Assembly: GCA_903958915.1 (NCBI GenBank)
Contig: CAJBVC010000360.1
Coordinates: 1 to 17,159 of the forward strand
Direction: 5' to 3'
Length of the DNA stretch: 17,159 nucleotides
From: an uncultured beta proteobacterium
GTDB lineage: Bacteria; Pseudomonadota; Gammaproteobacteria; Burkholderiales; Burkholderiaceae_C
Shown here: in pieces, positions 6,960 to 14,769 of the stretch
Layout: the number at the start of each line of letters is the position of its first letter
Numbering within the stretch: position 1 is the stretch's first letter
Translations under genes and position numbers: made by a program
Notes under the pieces: generated by a model
What the model saw: the letters and a program-made list of their open reading frames with translations, nothing else
Told to the model about the DNA's origin: nothing
The model's database searches: none

Positions 6960-7898
6960 TTAGCGCGCCACCCTTTTGAAGCGGATTGCACGGTCCAGTT
7001 CGATTGCGTCCTTTTTGACCTGGCGCTGGGCGTCGAGCTGCTTTCCCTGGGCCAGCCACTGCGCGAATTCATCGGGAGTTTCCAAGGTAATGCGTCCCAA
7101 GGTGCCAGCACGAAAATCCTGAATCACCAGTTCTGCCGCCTTCTGCCTGTTGACCCTGCCGCCACTCTGTAGTGCCCCACGTTTTCTGCCCACTGCCTCC
7201 AGCAGCTGCTCATCGCTTTGATTGCGCACATCGTTCAACTGGTACCGCGCCTCCAACTGCTTGCCATAGTGCTGGCGAAGGTAGTCGAGCAATTCCAGCG
7301 CAACCTCCTCGTCATCAAAGGCGTTGCGCCCCACGGCACCACTGGCTGCCAGGTTGTAGCCGCTCTTGGCGACGATGATACGAGGCCACAATACCCCGGG
7401 CGTGTCAAAGAGGTAAAAGCCATCGGCCAAAACGATGCGCTGCTCCAGTTTGGTGACCCCGGCTTCGTCACCGGTCTTGGCGGCACGCTTTCCCTTCAGG
7501 GTGTTGATCAGGGTGGACTTGCCGACATTTGGAATTCCGCATATCAGCACGCGCATGGGTTTGACCATGCTGCCGCGTAGCGGTGCAAGGTCGTAACAGG
7601 CCTGCACCAGCACCTTGGCGGGCGCAGCCATGCTGGCGTCCAAGCCCAATGCGCGCGTCCCCGGCAAAGCGTTGTAGTGGGCAAGCCACTCATCGGTGCG
7701 AACGGGGTCCGCGAGATCCTGCTTGTTGAGCACTTTCAGGGCGGGTTTGCCCGCTGTCAACTGCGCCAGCATGGGGTTGGCACTCGAGGCGGGCAACCTG
7801 GCATCGAGCAATTCGATCACGACATCAATCTCCCGCACACGCTCTTCTATGGCCTTGCGTGTCAGATGCATGTGCCCCGGGAACCACTGAATTGCCAT
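6960..7898 (-). CDS. rbgA: Ribosome biogenesis GTPase YlqF/RbgA
   Basis: This 312-residue protein is a circularly permuted GTPase that acts late in assembly of the 50S ribosomal subunit. The motifs run in the permuted order: G4 NKQD at 58-61, G1 P-loop GIPNVGKST at 121-129, G2 threonine at 149, and G3 DTPG at 165-168. The amino terminus (IQWFPGHM) carries the family signature WFPGHM. The carboxyl half is the helical RNA-binding ANTAR-like domain. Length is normal. The ribosome binding site is weak. The gene is divergent from the phasin-like gene across a 177-base gap and is followed by the FAD dehydrogenase. Confidence 0.95.
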   Translation of the reverse strand: MAIQWFPGHMHLTRKAIEERVREIDVVIELLDARLPASSANPMLAQLTAGKPALKVLNKQDLADPVRTDEWLAHYNALPGTRALGLDASMAAPAKVLVQACYDLAPLRGSMVKPMRVLICGIPNVGKSTLINTLKGKRAAKTGDEAGVTKLEQRIVLADGFYLFDTPGVLWPRIIVAKSGYNLAASGAVGRNAFDDEEVALELLDYLRQHYGKQLEARYQLNDVRNQSDEQLLEAVGRKRGALQSGGRVNRQKAAELVIQDFRAGTLGRITLETPDEFAQWLAQGKQLDAQRQVKKDAIELDRAIRFKRVAR

Positions 7899-7988
7899 AC
7901 CGATGTACTGTGCCTTGATGGATTGAAATTAGGTTTCGAATTGTCGGGCACTTTGACGGCAATGCGAAGCTAGACAGTTCGCTCTAGG

Positions 7989-8007
7989 AAAAACCTTGGT
8001 TTTAAGG
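7989..8007 (+). promoter_or_regulatory. Overlapping small dyads in the leader of the phasin-like gene
   Basis: The 177-base divergent gap holds AAAACC-TT-GGTTTT (7990-8003), which overlaps CCTT-N6-AAGG (7994-8007). Its centre is about 75 bases before the ATG at 8076. A TTGACG at 7953-7958 could be a -35 box, but no convincing -10 follows it. I see no other structure in this gap. Confidence 0.2.
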
Positions 8008-8075
8008 TGCCGCCACTAGGCCATTTCAAGAGAATCCATCCCATCACTTTTTATTTCAACTTTTAGGAGTTATTC

Positions 8076-8606
8076 ATGTCCAGCAAAAACCTCGCAACCG
8101 TCACCAATGAGCTGATCGAGTCCTACGGCAACACGGCGAAAAACGTCATCAACGCATATCGCGTGGGTAATGAGCGCGCCGTGGCCTATGTGGACCATAG
8201 CTGGGCTGCAGCGGTCAAGAAGACCGGCACGCGCCTGAGCCCGGAAGTGCGTGGTAACGCTGTTGCTGCACAGAAGAAGTTCACTGGTTTCTACGCACGT
8301 GGCGTGGAACTCACTTCGGATGGTGCCGATGTTGCTGTCAACAAGGCTGTGGAGTTGGCAGGCAAAGGTGTGGTGCAGGTTGCTGCGAACGCCAGCCAGT
8401 TCGAGAAGGCGACGGGCGTCAAGTTGCACGCTCTGGCCGTTGCAGCGGTGCCTGCGGCGCAGGCGGTGACCAAAGTGGTTGCCAAGATGGAAGTCCAGTC
8501 GGGTGTGTTGGCTAACAAGATTGCCGGCAAGACCGCCAAGGTCAAGGTAGCCGCAGTGAAGCGCGCCGTTGCCAAGAAAGTAGTGCGCGCTCGCAAAGCC
8601 GCCTAA
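8076..8606 (+). CDS. Alanine/lysine-rich protein, phasin-like with histone H1-like tail
   Basis: A strong ribosome binding site (AGGAG at 8065-8069, six bases before the ATG) and a good terminator suggest high expression. The 176-residue product has no signal peptide or membrane segment. Residues 1-110 are amphipathic helix sequence with small residues and evenly spaced charge, reminiscent of phasins, which coat polyhydroxyalkanoate granules. From about 120 the sequence becomes almost purely Ala, Val and Lys, ending in basic clusters (KVKVAAVKRAVAKKVVRARKAA region, 155-176) like bacterial histone H1-type proteins. A granule protein that also binds DNA, as PhaF does in pseudomonads, would combine both halves, but I cannot recognise a defined family. 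Polyhydroxyalkanoate genes are not present nearby. Confidence 0.8.
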   Translation: MSSKNLATVTNELIESYGNTAKNVINAYRVGNERAVAYVDHSWAAAVKKTGTRLSPEVRGNAVAAQKKFTGFYARGVELTSDGADVAVNKAVELAGKGVVQVAANASQFEKATGVKLHALAVAAVPAAQAVTKVVAKMEVQSGVLANKIAGKTAKVKVAAVKRAVAKKVVRARKAA

Positions 8607-8640
8607 TTGCTAGCGCCGTCGCTGACGGCACTTGAGATAA

Positions 8641-8668
8641 AGCCCGCGTTGTAACAGCGGGCTTTTTT
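8641..8668 (+). terminator. Rho-independent terminator after the phasin-like gene
   Basis: The stem AGCCCGC (8641-8647) / GCGGGCT (8657-8663), with a nine-base loop, is followed directly by a run of T on the plus strand. It ends two bases from the stop of the convergent FecR-like gene. On the minus strand the same stem is followed by only TTAT, so it may also terminate that transcript weakly. Confidence 0.88.
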
Positions 8669-8670
8669 GC

Positions 8671-9987
8671 TTATCGCTCCAGATCCTTGGTCCGGCGACC
8701 ACGTTTTTCGCGCTCCGTCTCATCGGGCACCGGGTTGCCAGGCGCTCGTTTTTCCTGCGTCCATCCGGGAACTCCCGGTGTTGCAGGTGTCGCTCGTGGG
8801 GCGTTCACGGATGGCGCCATGGGGCCGCCAGGCTGAGGTTGCGGAGTTGGCGCGGGACGGTCCGGGCGCTGGCCACCATGATTTCCTGCGGACTCATTGG
8901 GCGTGGTTCCGCGGGACTCGGCGGGGCCGTGGGAAATCTCTGGACGCCGGGCGGGATGCTCCACGCGCTGATCGCGTGCGCCGTCGCGAGGATGATCGCG
9001 CGGGCTGTCGCGATAGCTGTTGCGGTCGCGAACGTCGTTGCGGTCTCGTGGCCGGTCACGATCCCCATCGCGGTCCCAGTCGCGCCCCCGGTACTCGGAG
9101 GGACGGTCCCGATGACGTTCGTTGTGCCTTGGTGTCTGCGGGTAAACGCGCAGGTACACCGGAGGCAAGTATGCGCCACCGGGGAGCCAGCCCCAACGAC
9201 CGTGCCACTGATCCCATTGACCATAGCGGCTCAGGTCGTCTGACAAAGTGACTTCGGGTGAAACGTAACGGTAGTTGCCCGTAGCTTCGTTGTTTTCCGC
9301 ATAGATTTGTGCGCCGACCCAGTCACTGAATGCATCGGGCGTGGGTGCCTGACTATGGGCACGAACACCCTCAAACTCCATCTGCTCACCGTCTCGCATC
9401 CAGGCGGGCGGGATGTCGATCGCCTGCGTCGATTCGAAGCGCAGGCGTCCCTGCAGAGCCAGAACCCGGGTCGACTGTGGGCGTTGGTCGACTCTGTAAA
9501 GTCCCTCGCTCTGCGGAAGAATCCAGCCTTCGCGTGTCTGAATGCGTGTGGCGGGTACCAGGTCGGCAGAACGCAGTCGTAGTGCCATAGCGCCTCGGCG
9601 CAGTCGCAGCAGAAGCGCTTCGTCGCCGACCTGGCCGACCTGCAAGTCAGCCCGCTCATCGAGCCAAATGCTGGTAGAGCCTATTCGCAATGCCATGCGT
9701 GAATGTGCATCGGAGTTCAGGTGTTCGCCCTGCGCAATGATCTGGTTGAGACCGACGGGACGCCATTCGCCGCTGAAGTCGTCGAAATACCGCACATTGC
9801 CCGTGACAGCAACAATGCGTCCCACGATGACCGGGGGGGATGCGGCGAGCGCAGTGCCTGCAGTGCCAAGCACGGCGGCACACAGCAAAACCAGCTGGGT
9901 TGCCTGTGTTGCAAAAAGATGAAGAGTTCGTGAAAGGGTCAAAGTGTGCTCCAGCAATGCAGCACTAACGCGCGAGGCGCCCAGCAC
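8671..9987 (-). CDS. Exported FecR-domain/DUF6600-like protein with Arg/Asp-rich tail
   Basis: The 438-residue protein has an amino-terminal hydrophobic segment ending in TALAAS (about 31-50), read as a signal peptide with a long n-region. Residues 55-190 resemble the FecR beta domain (VTGNVRYF, a GEHL motif, then ALRIGSTSIWL). Residues 238-285 match the start of the DUF6600 pattern (YVSPEVTLSDDLSRYGQW) but lack its usual tryptophan-rich second half. From about 290 to 345 it is a low-complexity RD/RN tract, then Pro-rich to the end, so the carboxyl third is disordered. It is probably periplasmic or surface-located, role unknown. The GTG start at 9987 has GAGG six bases before it, only 21 bases after the gshA stop, so the two genes are co-transcribed. 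Confidence 0.83.
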   Translation of the reverse strand: MLGASRVSAALLEHTLTLSRTLHLFATQATQLVLLCAAVLGTAGTALAASPPVIVGRIVAVTGNVRYFDDFSGEWRPVGLNQIIAQGEHLNSDAHSRMALRIGSTSIWLDERADLQVGQVGDEALLLRLRRGAMALRLRSADLVPATRIQTREGWILPQSEGLYRVDQRPQSTRVLALQGRLRFESTQAIDIPPAWMRDGEQMEFEGVRAHSQAPTPDAFSDWVGAQIYAENNEATGNYRYVSPEVTLSDDLSRYGQWDQWHGRWGWLPGGAYLPPVYLRVYPQTPRHNERHRDRPSEYRGRDWDRDGDRDRPRDRNDVRDRNSYRDSPRDHPRDGARDQRVEHPARRPEISHGPAESRGTTPNESAGNHGGQRPDRPAPTPQPQPGGPMAPSVNAPRATPATPGVPGWTQEKRAPGNPVPDETEREKRGRRTKDLER

Positions 9988-10008
9988 GCTGACCCTCGCA
10001 GAAAAAAA

Positions 10009-11520
10009 TCAGGCGGATGCCGCAGACAGGTAATTCTGCAGGTAGTGGTCAAAGTCCACTTCGTCACTATCTTCTGCCGTTTTTTGTTCGACTACGGATG
10101 CATCCGCCATAGCCTCATAGCGCCCTTGAAGTTCATTTGACAATGGCATCGCGAGCATGGCTTGTCGGATGTCTTTCGAGCGGCCTCTGACAAATGCCAC
10201 AAAGGACCCGTTGGGCTGCGCGCGAACCGCCTGCAGTACGCGCGCCGATGGCAGAGTGTCCGGATGGGCCAATGAATGCGCGGCTGCATCCAACGCAAGT
10301 TCGTGGACATTTGTGCCTTCGATGGCATCCATTCGCTGGGCGATCGGACGCATCGCAGCCAGCAATTCGGTGGCCCATGTGGTCAATACAACCGGCCCGC
10401 CATCACGTTCCAGTGTGAGATCGGGTTCTCGCCCGCGTTCTGCCACTTTGTGTTGATTGCGGCCCAGTGCAGCAATTTCCGCCGGCGTGTCCAGTGGGCT
10501 GTTGCTAGTGAGGCAATGCAGAAGAAATACGTCCAGGAATCGCATGGTCTGGGCCTGGATGCCCACAGTCTCAAACGGATCGAGGTCCATCAAGCGCACC
10601 TCAACATACTCCACCCCGCGTTCGCGTAGCGCGTGTACCGGGCGCTCCCCTGGGCGCAGCACCCGCTTAGGACGAATGGTTCCGTAGAACTCGTTCTCTA
10701 TTTGCAGCAAGCTGGTAGACAACTGGCGGTAGTCACCCTTCGGGTCGCGTACGCCGATGGTTTCGTACGGTGGGTAAGGCTGTTGCATTGCGTTTTGCAG
10801 TGCACTGAGATAGTCCGGCAGGCTGTTGTAGCTGACGGCCAGGCTGGTTTGGGCATCGCTCTGGTATCCCAATCGGCCCATCCGTAGGGACGTCGCGTAA
10901 GGCAAGTACCGGGTGTATTGATTGAGCGTTTGCAATCGGTGGTCACGTCCCGCGACAAACGTCGTACAGACCGCGGGCGAGGCTCCAAAGAGGTACAGCA
11001 ACAGGAAGGCGTGGCGACGGAAATTGCGGATCAAGCCAAAGTACGCTTGGCTGGAAACACCTGGTATCGACCAGTTGTAGTGAATGCCCGAGATCGTCTG
11101 CATACGGCGCCCGTAGCGGTGGCCGAGCCCGACTCGGTAGACGCTTTTGGAGCGACCGATGTTGGACGTTCCGTACTGACCAATCGGAATGGTGCCATCT
11201 TCTGGCAAACCGCAGGGCATGCTGGACGCCCACAGCATTTCATCGCCCAGCGCACGTGTTGTGACTTGCTGAAGCTGGGTCAATTCATCCAGACACGATG
11301 CTACATTGCGGTGCACTCCCGTAATCAGTTCGATCTGTGACTCGCAGAAGTCCGTTGTGATGTGCGGGTGGGTGAGAGCCGACCCCAGGGCAGCGGGGTG
11401 GGGAGTCATGGCAAGTCCACCCTCTGGTGTGCTTCTCAGACTCTCCTTCTCAATGCCGCGAAGAATGCCTTGCAGTTGTTCTGTAGTCAGTTCCCCGAGG
11501 GCCTGCGACGCCTGTTTCAT
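10009..11520 (-). CDS. gshA: Glutamate-cysteine ligase (gamma-glutamylcysteine synthetase)
   Basis: This enzyme performs the first, rate-limiting, ATP-dependent step of glutathione synthesis by joining glutamate to cysteine in the cytoplasm. The 503-residue product is close to the length of the E. coli-type (class 1) enzyme (about 518). Recognisable blocks include the amino-terminal GIEKESLR, TDFCESQIELIT at about 56-67, the LWASSMPCGLP segment, IGQYGTSNIG and the ISGIHYNWS block that forms part of the substrate pocket. The FecR-like gene follows within 21 bases, and a membrane GGDEF-like gene is divergent. A GAAGGG lies about eight bases upstream of the ATG. Glutathione synthetase (gshB) is not in the window. 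Confidence 0.97.
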   Translation of the reverse strand: MKQASQALGELTTEQLQGILRGIEKESLRSTPEGGLAMTPHPAALGSALTHPHITTDFCESQIELITGVHRNVASCLDELTQLQQVTTRALGDEMLWASSMPCGLPEDGTIPIGQYGTSNIGRSKSVYRVGLGHRYGRRMQTISGIHYNWSIPGVSSQAYFGLIRNFRRHAFLLLYLFGASPAVCTTFVAGRDHRLQTLNQYTRYLPYATSLRMGRLGYQSDAQTSLAVSYNSLPDYLSALQNAMQQPYPPYETIGVRDPKGDYRQLSTSLLQIENEFYGTIRPKRVLRPGERPVHALRERGVEYVEVRLMDLDPFETVGIQAQTMRFLDVFLLHCLTSNSPLDTPAEIAALGRNQHKVAERGREPDLTLERDGGPVVLTTWATELLAAMRPIAQRMDAIEGTNVHELALDAAAHSLAHPDTLPSARVLQAVRAQPNGSFVAFVRGRSKDIRQAMLAMPLSNELQGRYEAMADASVVEQKTAEDSDEVDFDHYLQNYLSAASA

Positions 11521-11676
11521 GTTGGTGGCCCTTCAACCGGTTTGCATTGGTGTGGGGCGCGAAGTTACCACAGAGGGGTCGATCGCCACCGGCGTGCCCG
11601 GTATGCCCAGCCTGAAACTGGTGTTGAAGCGGGAATTTTCAAGCCCATTCCAGGGCAGAGTCGGCAATAATTGTTC

Positions 11677-12861
11677 ATGGAAACTTCCGAACTGGTTGTC
11701 TGGTCCGCCATGTTGGGTGGTCTGTTGACCCTCGTCACGGTTGCCGTGGCCGATGTTGTGATTTTTCGCAGTGTGGCTGCCTGGCGCGGCTTGGTGTTCA
11801 TCTTGACTGCAGGTTTTAGCAGTGTGCTGCTGTGTGGTCTGGTGGAGCATTGGTTCACCGGACTGTCAGGCACTGCCGTCCTGGTGCTGAAGGTCAGTCT
11901 GGCGCCTCTGAGTGGCGCGCTGGCGCTGAATTATCTGGGTCGCTGGATGGGTGTTGCATCGCAGGACCCATTGGTGCACGCCATTACGGTGTGGGGCTCT
12001 GCCGGCATGATTGCCGCGGGAGCGATCATGGCCGCATTGGCAATGGTCATGCCGCCCGAGAATGCACCTGAATTGCTGGCCGCTACCGCCATTGCTACGG
12101 GGCTGACAGTGGTCCTGGGTACCGTGGCGTCGGTGCGCGTGGCCATGATGGGCGATACATTGGCACGTGCCATGGTGCTGGCCTGCGTTTTTCTGGCGAT
12201 GATGGTGGCCGGATTGCATGCCAGCAACCTGCACTTGGCGTTTGTTGGAACAGGTTTTCGTGTGATGACAGCGTTTTCGACGGTGGCTTTTTTCCTGTTG
12301 GTGACTGCCTTGTCGATCAGACGCAGTCGCATCACCCGTCAGCTGGAGCGGCTGGCAGGGCTTGCCCAGGGCGCTGATCCCGCCACCGGTTTGCCGCGGG
12401 GTTCGGTGTTGTTGTCGAAGGTGGACGATGCCTTCTGGCGCAGTGCCCGCATGCACCGCGAATGCTCGGTGATCTGCATTCATATCCGCAACTTGTACGA
12501 ACTCGGTGAGGTGGCGGGGCACCAGGTGGATCAACAGCTTCTGGTCGCACTGGCGGCGCGTATTCGCCGTGCAGTAGGGTTTCGCAATGTGGTCGGGCTG
12601 TACCATCCCCGCTGTTTCGTGGTGGTCATTTCAGCCGTAAAGGAACAGCGGATCGTGCAGAACATGGAGCTTCGAATTCGCTACGTGCTCGCCAAGCCCT
12701 TATCCGTGGTGGGCGACGACGACGGGCACCATGAGTTTCTGGCACGGTTTGGAATCGGTGTAGTCACGGTCCATGCGACGAGCGCTGATCCGGCGACGGT
12801 TATTGATGAGGCCGAACGCATAGCGTTGTCCACCAACGTCGGTCCCCAGGACCCGCTTTGA
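11677..12861 (+). CDS. Multi-pass membrane protein with degenerate GGDEF domain
   Basis: The 394-residue product begins with about seven hydrophobic segments (near 6-30, 37-58, 65-85, 102-123, 131-150, 163-182 and 188-212). After a short linker, residues from about 233 follow the GGDEF fold: TGLPRGSVLL matches the usual start TGLPNR-x-LL, and GHQVDQQLL matches GH-x2-GD-x-LL. The catalytic GG(D/E)EF motif is replaced by HPRCF (310-314), and the upstream metal-binding Asp appears as His (IHIRN). It should therefore be unable to make cyclic di-GMP and may act as a sensor or binding protein. An in-frame TTG two codons earlier is less likely than this ATG. The gene is divergent from gshA and ends eight bases from the convergent ferredoxin gene. 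Confidence 0.82.
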   Translation: METSELVVWSAMLGGLLTLVTVAVADVVIFRSVAAWRGLVFILTAGFSSVLLCGLVEHWFTGLSGTAVLVLKVSLAPLSGALALNYLGRWMGVASQDPLVHAITVWGSAGMIAAGAIMAALAMVMPPENAPELLAATAIATGLTVVLGTVASVRVAMMGDTLARAMVLACVFLAMMVAGLHASNLHLAFVGTGFRVMTAFSTVAFFLLVTALSIRRSRITRQLERLAGLAQGADPATGLPRGSVLLSKVDDAFWRSARMHRECSVICIHIRNLYELGEVAGHQVDQQLLVALAARIRRAVGFRNVVGLYHPRCFVVVISAVKEQRIVQNMELRIRYVLAKPLSVVGDDDGHHEFLARFGIGVVTVHATSADPATVIDEAERIALSTNVGPQDPL

Positions 12862-12869
12862 GTGACGCT

Positions 12870-13163
12870 TCAGTAGCCCTGTCGCAGCACCAGATTGGAG
12901 CACGGGTAAGCAATGCACGGGAGTACGCAGCCATCGTTCTGCTCTTCCGTGGTGATTCCGGGCCAATCAACTTCGTAACGAACCTGACCGCTGTGCAACT
13001 GCCCGATGCAGGTGCGGCAGGTACCGTTGCGACAGGAGCTGGGCCAACTGCTGCCGCCCTGTTCCAGAGAGACCAGTAGCGGCTGGTTGGAAAATGCATC
13101 GACTTGCAGGCCATCGGGCTCGGTACGGGCGCTGTAAAGAATGGGTGTTTCGGAGCCGTTCAT
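12870..13163 (-). CDS. Plant-type [2Fe-2S] ferredoxin
   Basis: The 97-residue protein is a single Fer2-domain electron carrier. The cluster ligands are clear: Cys44-x4-Cys49-x2-Cys52 in the SCRNGTCRTC loop, and Cys83 in LPCIAYP after about 30 residues. Two further cysteines (79 and 88) flank the last ligand. It lacks a signal peptide, so it is cytoplasmic. Its ATG lies two bases after the stop of the DUF2145 gene without a separate ribosome binding site, which points to translational coupling. Its redox partner is not in the window. Confidence 0.93.
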   Translation of the reverse strand: MNGSETPILYSARTEPDGLQVDAFSNQPLLVSLEQGGSSWPSSCRNGTCRTCIGQLHSGQVRYEVDWPGITTEEQNDGCVLPCIAYPCSNLVLRQGY

Positions 13164-13165
13164 TG

Positions 13166-14089
13166 TCAGGACGAGTTGGTTGCAAAATGGAGTCCGATGA
13201 CTTCATCGGTTTCATCCGGCACACAGTCGGAAGCCAGCGATTCCCAGCCGCGACGGACAACCACGCGGCTTTCGGAATAGCATAACTCGATGCGTGTTGC
13301 CTGCGGGTAACGCCTGTGCACAAAGGTCTCAATCGACGCAGGCATGGTGAGGCGAAATTGTGCAACAGCCAGGTCAGTTTCAGGATGGTCGTCGGTGTGT
13401 ATCCACGGCAGTGTCGCCGCGATCCACAGCAAAGGTGGCCAGCCAAGGCGCACCACACTGGGTTCAAATCCTTGCGATGCAAGCCACTGCTGTGCCCATG
13501 CGCGACCCTGCGCATCAGGTGACGGTGATCCCCAGGCGGCAGCGAGCAGTTCGGCCAGCCATTGATTGCAATTCTGGTAACGATGGCTGAAGGCGTGGGC
13601 ATTGACGCTGTAGGTGTCGCCCAACCAGCGCAGCGCCTGACCGTTGTCGAGTGCGGTATTTTCCAATGCAAGGGACTGGTCGACCGGAAGAAAAACAATG
13701 GAAAGAAAGCCCAGCGATGGGTCTCTGGATCCCATCACGAAGCCGCTCATGCCCTGGTCAAAAAGGCGGGGGCGCTGCTCATCACAGGCGAAGTACAACT
13801 GACGAACCGACCACGGCCCATTGAGGCTCGCTCGCAAACTGACGCCCGCATGGGAATAGCGATGTCCCAGCCACTCCAAGGCAAGACCCGACCGCGATAC
13901 CAGCGCCACCTTCGCGCCAGAGCGCTCAAGTTCGGACTTGACGATGGCAGAGACCTGCATCCAGCGGTCCTGCTCCAGCGCAGACGACTCCACAGGGCTC
14001 TGGCAAAAACGCAACGACCCGGCGAACGCGATGGCACCCCAGCACGCCAGTGCGAAGGCGACCATGCCGCGGCGAATTGAGCCGGCCAT
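13166..14089 (-). CDS. DUF2145 family exported protein
   Basis: The 307-residue protein has a short basic start and a hydrophobic segment ending at about residue 23 (AIAFAG), a likely signal peptide, so it is probably periplasmic. The body matches the DUF2145 family as I know it: VALVSRSG, a RYSHAG motif, VRQLYFACDE, LFDQGMSGFV, and YQNCNQWLAELLAAAWG. The His of RYSHAG and the Cys of NCNQW are strikingly conserved and together resemble a papain-like or NlpC/P60-like Cys-His pair, though that is only my reading. It sits between the small exported protein (23 bases upstream) and the ferredoxin (two bases downstream). Confidence 0.85.
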   Translation of the reverse strand: MAGSIRRGMVAFALACWGAIAFAGSLRFCQSPVESSALEQDRWMQVSAIVKSELERSGAKVALVSRSGLALEWLGHRYSHAGVSLRASLNGPWSVRQLYFACDEQRPRLFDQGMSGFVMGSRDPSLGFLSIVFLPVDQSLALENTALDNGQALRWLGDTYSVNAHAFSHRYQNCNQWLAELLAAAWGSPSPDAQGRAWAQQWLASQGFEPSVVRLGWPPLLWIAATLPWIHTDDHPETDLAVAQFRLTMPASIETFVHRRYPQATRIELCYSESRVVVRRGWESLASDCVPDETDEVIGLHFATNSS

Positions 14090-14112
14090 GACTGTGTGCG
14101 CTCTTCAGGCGT

Positions 14113-14580
14113 TCAGAGCAGTACGGGTCGGCTTTCCAGTTCGTGGTACCAATCATCGGCCAGGACCAGAAAAAAAGTGGACACTTCACCACCCGTTGTC
14201 ACTTTGGCAAGAGCAATGCCGTAAGGGCGATCGTTGGCCGCAAGTGTTTGGCCGACCGCCAGTTGCGCCTGCTCGACCGCGCTGCGTGGGAGCCGCAGCG
14301 AAATCTCAGTGGTGGCCTCTGGAGTCGCAGCGACCAGGCGCAATCGCAGCGTGTCAGGTTGCTGTTCGATCGGCTCCATGGCAACCAGCGTGTACCTGCC
14401 CTGCGCCACCTGCTTCTTGCCAGACGAACTGTCACTTGACTTCTCGACCGAGGTAGAAATACTACCTATCGCGGTGGACGACGCGCTGAATGCGGATGAA
14501 CTGTCCGCAAGTGCGGGCGTGCACAGCAGTACAGGGGTGAGCGCGACCAGCGCTGCGGTTCGATGCAGTAAATGGTGCAT
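14113..14580 (-). CDS. Small exported conserved protein of unknown function
   Basis: I chose the ATG at 14580, giving 155 residues, because the frame's earlier ATG at 14667 lies inside the terminator of the upstream gene. The product opens with a clean signal peptide (MHHLLHRTAALVAL, ending at PALA-D near residue 25). A Ser-rich segment resembling a flexible linker follows (about 26-58), then a beta-rich domain (about 60-155) containing RPYGIALAK and FFLVLADDWYHELESRP. That ending is familiar to me from unnamed Comamonadaceae proteins that sit beside DUF2145 genes. It is the first gene of a three-gene operon with DUF2145 and ferredoxin. No clear ribosome binding site precedes it. Confidence 0.75.
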   Translation of the reverse strand: MHHLLHRTAALVALTPVLLCTPALADSSSAFSASSTAIGSISTSVEKSSDSSSGKKQVAQGRYTLVAMEPIEQQPDTLRLRLVAATPEATTEISLRLPRSAVEQAQLAVGQTLAANDRPYGIALAKVTTGGEVSTFFLVLADDWYHELESRPVLL

Positions 14581-14640
14581 AGGGGCAGAAGTAAGAGAGT
14601 TGGATATTTCTTCAGAGCGACCCGCCGATTGTGACCGCGA

Positions 14641-14674
14641 AAAGAACCCCCGAGCCTGTGACAGCACGGGGGTT
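14641..14674 (-). terminator. Rho-independent terminator of the beta-propeller gene
   Basis: AACCCCCG (14645-14652) and CGGGGGTT (14667-14674) form a perfect eight-base stem with a 14-base loop. On the minus strand the stem is followed by TTCTTTT. It lies about 95 bases past the stop of the propeller gene at 14770 and separates it from the DUF2145 operon. The rest of the 14581-14769 gap holds no gene that I can see. Confidence 0.82.
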
Positions 14675-14769
14675 AAAGCAAGGTTATAACGCCCTGCGAG
14701 GAGACGCGACCCTCAGTCGCAATCTTTCTCAGCAAATTTGATGCCAGGTAATCGCACCAATTCGGCACA

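Noticed and set aside
8953..9120. Repetitive GTCGCG/GGTC-like DNA that could suggest a CRISPR or tandem repeat array
   Set aside because: It is codon repetition encoding the Arg/Asp-rich tail of the FecR-like protein, without regular repeats or spacers.
11624..11642. TTGAA-N9-TTCAA inverted repeat in the gshA divergent gap
   Set aside because: Five-base arms in AT-containing sequence are expected by chance, and no promoter can be anchored to it.
11671..11676. TTG start two codons before the membrane GGDEF protein
   Set aside because: An ATG follows at once at 11677, and neither has a better ribosome binding site.
11866..12606. Minus-strand open frame (246 codons) opposite the membrane GGDEF gene
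   Set aside because: It is rich in His, Gln and Arg with no domain, and it lies wholly inside a gene with clear membrane segments and GGDEF landmarks.
14581..14667. Longer start for the small exported protein at 14667
   Set aside because: That ATG lies in the stem-loop of a terminator, and the extra 29 residues would bury the signal peptide.
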